A stretch of DNA of 9,166 nucleotides from NCBI GenBank assembly GCA_044425555.1, contig JAWXVF010000107.1, positions 1-9,166 of the forward strand, written 5' to 3'. Below, in pieces: positions 1-7,693 of the stretch. The number at the start of each line of letters is the position of its first letter. Position 1 is the first letter of the stretch. The DNA is from JAWXVE01 sp044425555 (lineage in GTDB: Bacteria; Bacillota; Clostridia; Lachnospirales; Lachnospiraceae). The notes under the pieces are model-generated. The model did no database searches. It was given only the letters and a program-made list of their open reading frames with translations, and was not told the origin of the DNA. Made by a program: the position numbers and the translations under genes.

Positions 1-16
1 ATTATACATATAAAAC

Positions 17-1078
17 ATGACGAGCAATAAGTCAAGTATTATATGTAAAAAAGGTAGAAAACATCAGTGTTTCATAAGAATTTATAATCATACACATCGT
101 CACGTTTCCGAGAATCTAGGATACAAAGAAACGCAAGGATTAAATTATGTGATTAATTTTAATCGAGTAGGAAAAGGAAAATGGTATGCTAATTCTGTAA
201 ACAGAATATTATCGAATCCTATTTACACAGGGACGTTAGAACAAGGAAAAAAGGGGAAGGTAAATTATAAAGCACCTAGATGTACCAGTAGGGAAAAAGA
301 TAAATGGGTGATTTTAGATGATAATCATGAGGCTATTATAGAGAAAGAATTATTTGATACTGTACAACGAGTAATGAGTCTTGATACGAGAGTAGCACCT
401 AATAAGCAAGAGTTATATCTTTTTAGTGGATTATTATATTGTTGTGAGTGTGGAGAACCTTTAAAGAGAAAAATAGTTCCTTATAAAGAAAAAAAGTATA
501 TATACTATAGTTGTCAAAAATGTGCATCCAAAAGTATAAAGGAAGAAAAGTTAATAGAATGTGTTTTGTTGACTTTGCAAAAGTATATTGAAGAACGAGT
601 AACAATCGCAGAAGTTATTGAAATGGTTGATGTTGCAAAATTTTGTTCTATAAGAGTGAAACGATTATCAGAACAATTGAAATTTTACGAGACAGAGTAT
701 GATAGAGTTTGTAACTATAAACGATATTTATATGAAGAGAAGGTAGATGGGAAAGTATCATCAGCAGATTATCAGAAATTTTATAATCAATTTACAGTAG
801 ATGAAGAAAAATGGGAGTGTAAAATAAGAGAAGTAAAAAAGGAAATAGAAGATATTCTTTCTAAGAAAGATGATAGTAGTATATGGTTAGAACAATTTAA
901 GTGTAATGAGAATCTGAAGGAACTTAATCGGTCGATTTTAGTACGAATGATTGATAAGATTTTATTGGAAGATAATCATGTAATCAATATAACATTTCGA
1001 TTTCAAGATGAATATAACAATCTAGTAGATATGTTAAACAATATGAAAGAATTAAGTGGAGGGATGATTCATGGCTAG
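17..1078 (+). CDS. Large serine recombinase lacking its catalytic domain (5'-truncated)
   Basis: The 353 residues match the C-terminal two thirds of a large serine recombinase, a family that usually runs to about 520-560 residues. A recombinase domain begins near residue 33 (LGYKETQG, then KWYANSVNRILSNPIYTG, the usual W-x-x-x-x-V-x-x-I-L-x-N-x-x-Y-x-G pattern). A zinc ribbon follows, starting at C142-x2-C145, and then a charged coiled-coil region at about residues 210-300. The resolvase domain with the catalytic serine (Y-x-R-x-S) is missing. An in-frame stop (TAA, 11-13) lies just before the ATG, which has no ribosome binding site. Residues 1-30 do not look like the family, and neither other frame restores the expected sequence. 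I infer a truncated gene, possibly a pseudogene, whose catalytic part is upstream of the window or lost. The last 8 nt overlap the next recombinase, as in intact three-recombinase cassettes. It might still act as a DNA-binding accessory protein. Confidence 0.8.
   Translation: MTSNKSSIICKKGRKHQCFIRIYNHTHRHVSENLGYKETQGLNYVINFNRVGKGKWYANSVNRILSNPIYTGTLEQGKKGKVNYKAPRCTSREKDKWVILDDNHEAIIEKELFDTVQRVMSLDTRVAPNKQELYLFSGLLYCCECGEPLKRKIVPYKEKKYIYYSCQKCASKSIKEEKLIECVLLTLQKYIEERVTIAEVIEMVDVAKFCSIRVKRLSEQLKFYETEYDRVCNYKRYLYEEKVDGKVSSADYQKFYNQFTVDEEKWECKIREVKKEIEDILSKKDDSSIWLEQFKCNENLKELNRSILVRMIDKILLEDNHVINITFRFQDEYNNLVDMLNNMKELSGGMIHG
1057..1063 (+). promoter_or_regulatory. Ribosome binding site of the second recombinase
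   Basis: GTGGAGGG lies inside the 3' end of the first recombinase gene, about 8 nt before the ATG at 1071. It supports that start over the later internal ATG at about 1134, and it implies that translation of the two overlapping genes is coupled. Confidence 0.6.
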
Positions 1079-2744
1079 AGTAAGTCGTAAAATAAATCCC
1101 ATTAACATAGTGAATCTATCAGAAAAGAATGTTATGTATAATGTTGGAGTGTATATAAGAATTTCAGTAAAGGATTTAGAGGGCAAAGGAGATAGTTTAG
1201 AAAATCAAAAAAATATAATAGCAAACTATGTGGAACAATATAGTGACATGCAAATAATAAAAATTTATGAAGATGATGGGTTAACTGGTACCGATTTTCA
1301 ACGACCTGCATTTATAGAGATGTTAGAAGATGCTAAGAGAAAGAAAATAAATTGTATAGTGGTAAAAGATTTATCGAGATTTGGTAGGAGTTATATAGAA
1401 ACAGGTAATTATATGGAAAAGGTTTTTCCGTTTTTAGGAATACGTTTTATTGCTATTTCAGATTATTATGATTCGAAATATGCAGAGGAAACACTTGATG
1501 GATATTCTATACCTTTAAAGAACTTGTTAAATGAGATTTATGCAAGAGAAGTATCTAAAAAAGTAAGTGCTTCTCAGTTTATTATGCAAGAAAATGGCGA
1601 ATATGTAGGTGGGAAAGCACCATATGGTTATAGAAGATCAAAAACACAAAAGAATAAGTTAGAAATATGTTTAGAAACAGCACCTATAGTTCGGCAAATT
1701 TTTAAAATGAGAGCAGAAGGGATTAGTCATCAGAAAATAGTATTATATTTGGATGAACAAGGCATTTTATGTCCGTCTAAATTTAATAATGTTAGTAATT
1801 CAAAACATGCTAATTGGAATAGTTCATCTGTTAGACGTATTCTTGCAAATGAGATGTATGTTGGAAATATGGTTCAAAGAAAAACTGTGGTAAAAAAATA
1901 TATGAATCAAAAACTAACCACTATGAATGAAGATGACTATATAGTTGTTAAAAATACCCATGAGCCTATTGTTAGTGAAGAGAGATTTCTAATCTGCAAA
2001 AATATGAGGACTAAGAATGTTGAATATCATCTCAGGACACAAGAAAAATTTAGAAGTATTGTTAATCAACCTAATTTATTAAAAGGTATTATATATTGTG
2101 AACATTGTGGTACACGTTTAGTAAGAGTGAGACGGATAGTTAATGTGAATAATGATATTGAGTATCATTATAAATGTGAAAATCATTCTTATAGACGTTG
2201 TGAGGTAAGGATGATTAGGGAAGAAGTTGTACTAGATACAGTGATTGAAACGTTAAGATTGCATATGAAACAAGTGGAAGTTACAAAGTTAAATGTTGAA
2301 ACTATGATAAAAACAAAGGAGTATCATTATTTTAAAGAGCAAATAAAGAAACAACTCATAACCAATAATCAAGATATGAAAAAAGTACAAGATTATAAAA
2401 GAAAATTGCTAGAAGAATATTTAGTTCAAATGGTTTCGGAATCTGACTACATATCTTTTAATAAGAAGTATGATAAGGATATTGAAGAATGTGAAATGAA
2501 ATCAAAGCAATTGTGTGAACAATTAAATACTCCTATGGAATCTGCAGGAGTAAAGGATTGGATAAAGTTTTATGCTGATTTTTCAAAGGAGCAAGTAACA
2601 CCAGAACTTTTAAAAAGCTTAGTAAAATCGGTTAAAATTGATTGCAATCATAGTATTAGTATTTGTCTTAAGTATGCAGACCATTATCAGGATTTGAAAG
2701 ATACTATTGAGAATCTGGAGGATAGATTATATGAAACAATATAA
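1071..2744 (+). CDS. Large serine recombinase (site-specific integrase/excisionase), second of three
   Basis: This 557-residue protein has every hallmark of the large serine recombinases that integrate and excise mobile elements through a covalent serine-DNA intermediate. The resolvase domain covers about residues 24-165. The nucleophile is probably S32 in YIRIS, and the catalytic arginines are probably R103 and R106 in KDLSRFGRSY. The recombinase domain starts at APYGYRR and includes W-N-S-S-S-V-R-R-I-L-A-N-E-M-Y-V-G. A zinc ribbon runs from about residue 343 (C-E-H-C, then two more cysteines in YHYKC and RRCEV). A coiled coil at about residues 410-490 precedes the C-terminus. The gene overlaps the upstream recombinase by 8 nt and the downstream one by 14 nt, so the three form one operon. 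Length and motifs look intact. The insertion site is inferred to be spoIVB at the right end of the window, but which of the three recombinases acts there cannot be read from sequence. Confidence 0.95.
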   Translation: MARVSRKINPINIVNLSEKNVMYNVGVYIRISVKDLEGKGDSLENQKNIIANYVEQYSDMQIIKIYEDDGLTGTDFQRPAFIEMLEDAKRKKINCIVVKDLSRFGRSYIETGNYMEKVFPFLGIRFIAISDYYDSKYAEETLDGYSIPLKNLLNEIYAREVSKKVSASQFIMQENGEYVGGKAPYGYRRSKTQKNKLEICLETAPIVRQIFKMRAEGISHQKIVLYLDEQGILCPSKFNNVSNSKHANWNSSSVRRILANEMYVGNMVQRKTVVKKYMNQKLTTMNEDDYIVVKNTHEPIVSEERFLICKNMRTKNVEYHLRTQEKFRSIVNQPNLLKGIIYCEHCGTRLVRVRRIVNVNNDIEYHYKCENHSYRRCEVRMIREEVVLDTVIETLRLHMKQVEVTKLNVETMIKTKEYHYFKEQIKKQLITNNQDMKKVQDYKRKLLEEYLVQMVSESDYISFNKKYDKDIEECEMKSKQLCEQLNTPMESAGVKDWIKFYADFSKEQVTPELLKSLVKSVKIDCNHSISICLKYADHYQDLKDTIENLEDRLYETI

Positions 2745-4281
2745 TATAGCTGCCTATGTAAGGTTATCAATACGAGATAAAGAAACGTTAAATGCTAGTA
2801 ATAGTGTTAGAGTACAACAATTAGAAATTAATTCTTATATAAAAAAAACCAAAGAATTTCGAGGTGCAAATGTAAAGACCTATATAGATGATGGTTATAG
2901 TGGTACGAACTTTAATAGACCACAAATTCAAGAATTATTGCAGGATGTACAAGATAAAAAAGTGAATTGTGTCATTATAAAAGACATATCAAGGCTTGGG
3001 CGAAATTATATTGAGGTTGGAGAGTGTGTAGAAAAACTGTTTCCACAACTAGGTGTACGTTTTATCATGGTTGCAGATAATTACGATAGTGAATATGAAG
3101 AGGATTCTGATAATCTATTGATTGCTTTTAAAGCGTTATTTGCAGATTACTATTCAAAAAATTTATCGGATAAAGTATCTGTTGCGTATCGTAGAATGGT
3201 ATTAGATGGTAAGTATGTGAAAAATTTCGCACCATATGGTTATAAAAAAGTAAAAGAGAATATTCATGTAATAGAGATAGATGAGCCTGCTGCTGAAATT
3301 GTTCGATGGATTTATCAGGAATATGTAAGTGGAAAAGCCAAAGCACAAATTGCGAGAGAGTTAAATGAAAAGCAGATTGATTCACCAGCATTATATAAAC
3401 GAAAGCAAGGGATTAATGTACTACAAGTAGGTGATAAGGTATGTCTTTGGAGTCGTAAAACCATTTCGGATATATTACAAAATGAGGCATATATCGGAAC
3501 GTATACATTTGGTAAACGAAAGAGAATAAAAGTGGGTTCTTCAACGACTATCATAAATAATGAAGAACAAGTAGTGATCTGTAAAGATGCCTTTATGCCT
3601 ATCGTAGATATGGAAATGTTTGATTTAGCACAAGCTAAGAAAGTGAAAAGACCAATTGGTACTAGAGGAGAAAGTCATTTATATGCAGGGTTATTACAAT
3701 GTGCTGTTTGTAATCATGTGTTGCATAGAAAACAAAAAGGAAATGGAAGACCTTATGTGTATTGTAACTCTCGTACATTGAGTGGTGATTTTGAATGTAA
3801 AGATACGAAACTCTACATTGATGATTTAAATGAAATTGTGAGAGAATCTATTATTGTACAAGCAAAGGTATATTCTGATTTACGAAAAGTAAAAGGGAAA
3901 ATGCCGATTGAATTGGAATTAAAAAATGATAAGAAGGCATTAAGACAGCATAAGAAGAAATTAGAACGATATTCTCAGTCGATGAAAGAATTACTGATGA
4001 ATAGAATAGATCTAAAGATTTCGGAAGATGCATATGAAAAAGAAATGAAAATCGTTGGTGATGCAATGGAAGATTTGTCAAATGAGGTGGAATTATTAGA
4101 AAAAGTGATAGTTGATAAGTCAGAGGAAGTAGAAGAATTAAAAAAGAAAATGGAAGTTTATAAAGAGGTAGAGGTGATTGATGAAATAACGAAAGATGTG
4201 TTATCTATGTTTGTAGAAAAAATTATGGTGTATAATAGCACATCAATCGAGATTGTATGGAAGTTTAATCAGTGTAGTTAG
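2731..4281 (+). CDS. Large serine recombinase (site-specific integrase/excisionase), third of three
   Basis: From the ATG at 2731 this is a 516-residue large serine recombinase. That start is preferred over the in-frame ATG at 2707 because GGAGGATAG lies 8-12 nt before it and because it puts the family N-terminus (Y-N-I-A-A-Y-V-R-L-S) near residue 4. The nucleophile is probably S13 and the catalytic arginines R88 and R91 (KDISRLGRNY). GYSGTNFNRP is the usual resolvase-domain signature. The recombinase domain begins at APYGYKK. A zinc ribbon begins at C324-x2-C327 (LQCAVCNHVL) and closes with the cysteines of VYCNS and FECKD. Residues of about 395-480 are a strongly charged coiled coil. It overlaps the second recombinase by 14 nt. 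A 52-bp piece of its coiled-coil region (3957-4008) recurs in decayed form at 7432-7483, so a relative of this gene once lay there. Confidence 0.95.
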   Translation: MKQYNIAAYVRLSIRDKETLNASNSVRVQQLEINSYIKKTKEFRGANVKTYIDDGYSGTNFNRPQIQELLQDVQDKKVNCVIIKDISRLGRNYIEVGECVEKLFPQLGVRFIMVADNYDSEYEEDSDNLLIAFKALFADYYSKNLSDKVSVAYRRMVLDGKYVKNFAPYGYKKVKENIHVIEIDEPAAEIVRWIYQEYVSGKAKAQIARELNEKQIDSPALYKRKQGINVLQVGDKVCLWSRKTISDILQNEAYIGTYTFGKRKRIKVGSSTTIINNEEQVVICKDAFMPIVDMEMFDLAQAKKVKRPIGTRGESHLYAGLLQCAVCNHVLHRKQKGNGRPYVYCNSRTLSGDFECKDTKLYIDDLNEIVRESIIVQAKVYSDLRKVKGKMPIELELKNDKKALRQHKKKLERYSQSMKELLMNRIDLKISEDAYEKEMKIVGDAMEDLSNEVELLEKVIVDKSEEVEELKKKMEVYKEVEVIDEITKDVLSMFVEKIMVYNSTSIEIVWKFNQCS

Positions 4282-4314
4282 ATGTGGGAAAGACTTTCGC
4301 AGGATATGAATCTT

Positions 4315-4365
4315 ATAAAGTGGACAGGTTACAATAAAGTGGACAGGTTACAATAAACTGGACAG
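4315..4365 (+). repeat. 19-bp perfect tandem repeat with a partial third copy
   Basis: ATAAAGTGGACAGGTTACA occurs at 4315-4333 and again at 4334-4352, followed by a 13-bp partial third copy (ATAAACTGGACAG, 4353-4365). It lies 34 bp after the third recombinase and about 65 bp before an IS3-type orfA remnant. The TGGACAG core would fit the terminal region of an IS3-family element, so I read it as part of that dead element's end. Recombinase binding sites are an alternative. Confidence 0.75.
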
Positions 4366-4420
4366 ATATTTTAAGGGCATATAAAAATAATAACAGAAAA
4401 AGATTGGAGAATACTAACAT

Positions 4421-4560
4421 GGTGAATGAAGACCACGTCGAACTTATATTGATGAATTTAAAATACAACTTGTTCAACTATATCTAAATTGAAAGAGAAA
4501 ATGTAATCTCGTAAGATGTTATTAGATTATATGGCACTGAGTGAATATTAGGAAGGGAAT
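4421..4560 (+). pseudogene. Decayed IS3-family orfA (transposase HTH subunit) remnant
   Basis: Reading the frame that starts at 4430 gives R-P-R-R-T-Y-I-D-E-F-K-I-Q-L-V-Q-L-Y-L-N, a stop, and then K-R-K-C-N-L-V-R-C-Y and another stop. This matches the N-terminal helix-turn-helix of IS3/IS150-type OrfA proteins (R-R-T-Y-x-x-E-F-K-x-Q-x-V-x-L-Y-x-N-G). At least three in-frame stops occur within 45 codons, and no orfB (DDE integrase) follows. Identity fades after about 4500, so the right boundary is approximate. The gene is dead. Confidence 0.6.
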
Positions 4561-4587
4561 ATCCTTAAAAGAGTTGCTAGAAAAGTG

Positions 4588-4616
4588 TTGACAATCCATA
4601 TTCTATTGGATAAGAT
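4588..4616 (+). promoter_or_regulatory. Sigma-A promoter of the unknown two-gene operon
   Basis: A perfect -35 (TTGACA, 4588-4593) and a good -10 (TAAGAT, 4611-4616) are separated by exactly 17 bp. The -10 ends 56 bp before the ATG at 4673. The palindrome AGATTAATCT (4613-4622) overlaps the -10 and could be an operator. That last point is only a suggestion from symmetry. Confidence 0.7.
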
Positions 4617-4672
4617 TAATCTAAAGTATAAAGAAAAGTAAGGTACGAGATGCTATAAATGGAGATTGTTGA

Positions 4673-5509
4673 ATGGAAGAAGCGGTATTATCAACGTATA
4701 TAAAAATTATGCAAGAAGGTTTTGTCGAAAAAAATAAACAGGAAAGTGCAACTCGATTCTTATTGGATTCTATTATAAATCAGGATGATGCAGAATGCAC
4801 TACTGATATTACACCGAAAAAAATAAGTAATCTTGTAAACAGAAAAGAATCAGTACCTAGCGATATAAAAAAGGCATCTGCAAATCAACGGGTGATGGAA
4901 AGCGTGCGTACATATTTTGCTCAAGAGGTTATTAAGGAATTGAATCCTAATTCTACATATGATATTTTTAATAAAATCTATAGTATGGTTCAAAAAGACA
5001 CACAGATTTCGAAAAATAAACGGGACATTTTATTGGAAATTCACAGAAATGAAAAGTATGATACTTTTCTTGCGGAAGTTTTTTTATACGTACTGAGTAG
5101 GGAAAATAAAAAGATATGTAAAGAACAAAGTGCCGATATAAGAATGTTGTATAGAAGTTCAGTAGTTTGCGAAAAAGAAGGTAATGATTTACTTCAAAAT
5201 AAGAATATTCCAAAATTTATAAGAATAGATGATAATCCGATAAATAAAATTTACAAAATTTCTACAAAACTTGAAATTTCTTCTGATTATGATGACGAAG
5301 GAATCCGAAAAATTATTGCACAAGGTATAGTAAATAAAATATCTTTAACAGGTGAGATGTCAGTATCAAACTGGTTCTCCAGAAGCTATATAAATAATTG
5401 TCTTACGGTTGGTACGGTAGAGTGCAGAGTATGGTTTGAAGTATTATCCGTGAAAGAAAATAAGTTGATTGTTCAATTTTTGCTAATAGGAGATAACATG
5501 AATGTTTGA
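4673..5509 (+). CDS. Unrecognised 278-residue protein, first gene of a two-gene operon
   Basis: I do not recognise this family with confidence. The start is supported by GGAGA at 4661-4665, 7 nt before the ATG. Residues 1-145 look mainly helical. They include a segment that could be a helix-turn-helix (I-T-P-K-K-I-S-N-L-V-N-R-K-E-S-V-P, about residues 46-62), resembling phage repressor-like proteins. The C-terminal third (about residues 185-275) alternates hydrophobic and polar residues, suggesting a beta-rich domain. There is no signal peptide or membrane segment, so it should be cytoplasmic. It has its own consensus promoter and overlaps the next gene by 8 nt (ATGTTTGA), so the two products probably work together. 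Sitting as cargo next to recombinases, a defence or element-maintenance role is possible, but that is inference from context only. Confidence 0.85.
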   Translation: MEEAVLSTYIKIMQEGFVEKNKQESATRFLLDSIINQDDAECTTDITPKKISNLVNRKESVPSDIKKASANQRVMESVRTYFAQEVIKELNPNSTYDIFNKIYSMVQKDTQISKNKRDILLEIHRNEKYDTFLAEVFLYVLSRENKKICKEQSADIRMLYRSSVVCEKEGNDLLQNKNIPKFIRIDDNPINKIYKISTKLEISSDYDDEGIRKIIAQGIVNKISLTGEMSVSNWFSRSYINNCLTVGTVECRVWFEVLSVKENKLIVQFLLIGDNMNV

Positions 5510-6344
5510 AAAGAAAAAAGAAATCAAGGCATTTCAATTAGGTCTATATTTTTCTGAATTATTACTAAAAGGAGTAATTCAACCAGATTTTCAAATTGAA
5601 AATATTGGTGTGAGAGATGGTAAGCTTGTTTTACTAGATTTTGCAGATGTTGTTGAGGTTAAGTTGCCAGAAGATTTAACTAAAGAATTGCTAAGGAAAC
5701 TCGCAGAATCGTTGTTTTCATTGGTAGATAGTTTTGAAGGGTCTTTTAGTGAAAATAGTTATTTAAGGGCAGGTATTATATCTAGAACAGGCGTTTTAGG
5801 TCATATGATATACGAAGCAGCACGTGATAATGGATATTCGAGTTTTATTTATACTGAGAAATCATTGAGAAAATCTGCGCATAGTTTAATGCAGATAACA
5901 AAATACGAGGATATTAAGTCTGCAATTGGTGAATGGTTTCAGATTTCACAGGAGGATTTGTGTGGGATAGAGAAATCTCTGAAATATCATATAAACAGGT
6001 ATTATCTGGATAATACAAGATTCATATTAAATTTATTAGATATAGTAGTAAATGATAACCATGAAAAAGAAATAAATATAATGATGAGTATGTCAATGTC
6101 TGCATTACAATTTGCTATGCCTTATACAGCTTATGGTCTTGCAACTAAATGCAAATTAATATCTGAAATACCTCAGATTCAAAGTGTATCTGATGACATA
6201 ATATTGAAGACTAAAGAGTATGTTGGCGATTATGAGGATGTGGTTAGGACTTTTGTGAATAATGATATTTTTGAGTTTATGTGGTTGCTAGAAGATTTAG
6301 ATATAATAGTCACGGATGAAAAAAAACCCAAGGAAGGCAACTAA
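5502..6344 (+). CDS. Unknown protein with an ABC1/UbiB kinase-like catalytic-loop motif, second gene of the operon
   Basis: This 280-residue protein starts at 5502. AGGAG (5488-5492) lies 9 nt upstream, and the start is coupled to the preceding gene. Residues 13-53 follow the pattern of the catalytic core of ABC1/AarF/UbiB atypical kinases. Q-P-D29-F-Q-I-E-N34 parallels H-A-D-P-H-P-G-N, and twelve residues after N34 comes V-L-L-D46-F-A, parallel to L-L-D-F-G. The spacings D to N (5) and N to D (12) equal those I recall for that family. The nucleotide-binding N-lobe is absent and the DFG glycine is alanine, so this is a half-kinase, a degenerate relative or a chance match. Residues 60-270 are helical and unrecognised. 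The last codons (K-K-P-K-E-G-N) form one arm of the terminator at 6321-6380. It is probably a soluble partner of the upstream protein. Confidence 0.85.
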   Translation: MFEKKKEIKAFQLGLYFSELLLKGVIQPDFQIENIGVRDGKLVLLDFADVVEVKLPEDLTKELLRKLAESLFSLVDSFEGSFSENSYLRAGIISRTGVLGHMIYEAARDNGYSSFIYTEKSLRKSAHSLMQITKYEDIKSAIGEWFQISQEDLCGIEKSLKYHINRYYLDNTRFILNLLDIVVNDNHEKEINIMMSMSMSALQFAMPYTAYGLATKCKLISEIPQIQSVSDDIILKTKEYVGDYEDVVRTFVNNDIFEFMWLLEDLDIIVTDEKKPKEGN

Positions 6345-6380
6345 AATATAAATTTTGTAGTTGCCTTCCTTGGGTTTTTT
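6321..6380. terminator. Bidirectional rho-independent terminator, perfect 23-bp stem
   Basis: The arms 6321-6343 and 6358-6380 are perfect 23-base reverse complements around a 14-base loop (AAATATAAATTTTG). The GC core is CCCAAGGAAGGCAAC. Each arm ends in a run of six A or T, so the hairpin ends transcripts from both directions. The left arm lies inside the last codons of the plus-strand gene ending at 6344. The right arm contains most of the stop codon of the minus-strand gene (complement of 6379-6381). Confidence 0.9.
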
Positions 6381-6975
6381 AGCGATATTTTTTATTATAG
6401 AGTTTATGAGCGAGTTTTTGAGTATTTTTTATATAAGAATAAGCTTGCGTTTTATCCTCGGTAAGGTCAATCATACTGATAATTTCTTGCTTTGAATATC
6501 CTTCTGATAAGAGTTTGATGATTTTTCCCATATTCTCATCTTGCTGTGATAATTCATGAAGTAGCATATTAAACGTTATATTCAAAAGAGTAGTATCTTC
6601 GTTTTCTGTTGTAGCAGTTGGATCAAAGAGATTATCATTCTCGTTAAATTTTTCTAAAAATGCATCTAGAGAAAGTGTATCAAAGGCTGGAATTGATTTG
6701 AGTTTTATATGAATGTCTATCTCACTATTGAACCATATCATGTATTCGTCTATATGTCCCTTTTTAGTAGGAATGTATACAACTGGCACGATTTCTTTTG
6801 TATGTGGTAATCTCCAGTTTTCAACATTGTTCTCATCAAGACCAGCAAATGTTAAAGTAACTCTCATATCATTACTGAGAATTACTGGAATAAGTTCCTC
6901 GTCAGACTGACATGGTACATTATTAAAGGTTTTTTTGTTGCTAAAATCTTTGTGAAAAGTGTTCTTTTTTGCCAT
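6379..6975 (-). CDS. Hypothetical protein with a sigma-70 region 4-like C-terminal helix-turn-helix
   Basis: The 198-residue protein is encoded convergently to the preceding operon. AGGAGG (complement of 6985-6990) lies 9 nt before the ATG and makes the start secure. About residues 140-198 (Q-D-E-N-M-G-K-I-I-K-L-L-S-E-G-Y-S-K-Q-E-I-I, then a second helix ending near the C-terminus) fit the helix-turn-helix of sigma-70 region 4. The D-x-x-x-x-x-I-x-x-L-x-x-G-x-S-x-x-E-I pattern is shared with many mobile-element sigma-like regulators. Residues 1-125 look like an alpha/beta domain I do not recognise, and there is no recognisable sigma region 2, so it is probably a regulator rather than a complete sigma factor. 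It may control element genes, but no target is visible. No membrane segments are seen. Confidence 0.8.
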   Translation of the reverse strand: MAKKNTFHKDFSNKKTFNNVPCQSDEELIPVILSNDMRVTLTFAGLDENNVENWRLPHTKEIVPVVYIPTKKGHIDEYMIWFNSEIDIHIKLKSIPAFDTLSLDAFLEKFNENDNLFDPTATTENEDTTLLNITFNMLLHELSQQDENMGKIIKLLSEGYSKQEIISMIDLTEDKTQAYSYIKNTQKLAHKLYNKKYR

Positions 6976-6984
6976 AATTAATGT

Positions 6985-7150
6985 CCTCCTATAGTTTGGC
7001 TAGCTTGTCCTATTTAGCTAGTTTGGTATTTAGTTGACATATCAGGAACGAATAGGACTGTTCTTGATCAGGGAACGCATTCCTAGATATGTGGGGTATG
7101 CCTATCATAGCAGAATAGAACTGAAATGTATTTGCCAGTGAATTGCTGCT
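6985..7150 (-). promoter_or_regulatory. Upstream region of the sigma-like gene with direct repeats
   Basis: This gene-free stretch contains the ribosome binding site (6985-6990). It also has TAGTTTGG twice, at 6992-6999 and 7019-7026, with CTAGC/GCTAG sequences around them, so a 27-bp spaced operator pair is possible. Further up are GAAC-N10-GTTC (about 7046-7063) and the near-palindrome GGAACGCATTCC (about 7073-7084). I see no confident -35/-10 pair on the minus strand. The stretch from about 7150 to 7274 holds nothing I can name. Confidence 0.3.
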
Positions 7151-7274
7151 GAATTACCGGAGTTTTTCACATGGAGAGTTATACGAATGAATAAAAGGGT
7201 GAGATGTTAAAAAAAAGTTGTAACAGTTAAACTGATTTTTATGATAAAATTCATAAGAACAAGTGGTTATTATA

Positions 7275-7431
7275 ATGGCAGGAATCAAAAAAAATTTATA
7301 CATCAGAATATAAAAAGAAAATGATGAAATTAGTTCTTGAAGAAGGGTGTCAAATTGAAAGTGTAAATTAATAGTATAATCTAGGCAAAGGTAGTTTGTG
7401 TAAATGGATTTGTGACTACAGTGAAGAGTGC
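7275..7431 (+). pseudogene. Decayed IS3-family orfA remnant, different from the one at 4421
   Basis: The ATG at 7275 opens a frame that is shifted in an A-run near 7287-7294. From 7294 the frame reads I-Y-T-S-E-Y-K-K-K-M-M-K-L-V-L-E-E-G-C-Q-I-E-S-V-N, two stops (7369-7374), then Y-N-L-G-K-G-S-L-C-K-W-I-C-D-Y-S-E-E-C. This is the IS3-type OrfA helix-turn-helix (K-K-Y-T-x-E-F-K, then G-x-x-x-x-S-L-x-x-W). The match stops abruptly at about 7431, where a recombinase fragment begins. It carries one frameshift and two stops and has no orfB, so it is non-functional. Confidence 0.75.
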
Positions 7432-7483
7432 GAAATTAGAACGGTATTCCCAGTCTATGAAAGAATTACTGATAAATAGAATA
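7432..7483 (+). pseudogene. 52-bp fragment of a large serine recombinase gene
   Basis: This stretch matches 3957-4008, inside the coiled-coil coding region of the third recombinase, at 48 of 52 bases without gaps. Similarity ends at both edges. On its left it is joined directly to an IS3 orfA remnant. It is therefore the scar of a deletion or rearrangement involving an older, related recombinase gene. Confidence 0.8.
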
Positions 7484-7608
7484 TCTGGTAGTATTGTATA
7501 TTTTATGTGTTTCATGGAAATAATCAGATTAGTTAGTGATACATAAATGAATATTGGTAGAAAAATAATCTTTTTAAATTTAAAAGAAAATTTTTTTAGT
7601 CCATACTT

Positions 7609-7693
7609 GACATACTCGCTTGTGAATGATCCGACGAGGGGGTACGGGATTTTTATAGAGAATATGTTGGAGACGGCGGAGAGTATAAAATAG
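7609..7693 (+). pseudogene. Remnant copy of the spoIVB 3' end
   Basis: The reading frame ends with the last ~25 residues of SpoIVB (L-V-N-D-P-T-R-G-Y-G-I-F-I-E-N-M-L-E-T-A-E-S-I-K, stop at 7691-7693). The preceding codons give L-T-Y-S where the second copy has V-T-H-V, and everything further upstream is unrelated. Synonymous and third-position changes relative to the copy at 8603-8731 show some divergence rather than a very recent duplication. It is probably the relic of an earlier insertion at the same gene. Confidence 0.75.

Noticed and set aside
7046..7084. LexA/SOS box from the GAAC and GTTC motifs
   Set aside because: The half-sites are 10 bp apart, or are mismatched in the GGAACGCATTCC copy, and do not fit the Gram-positive SOS box spacing.
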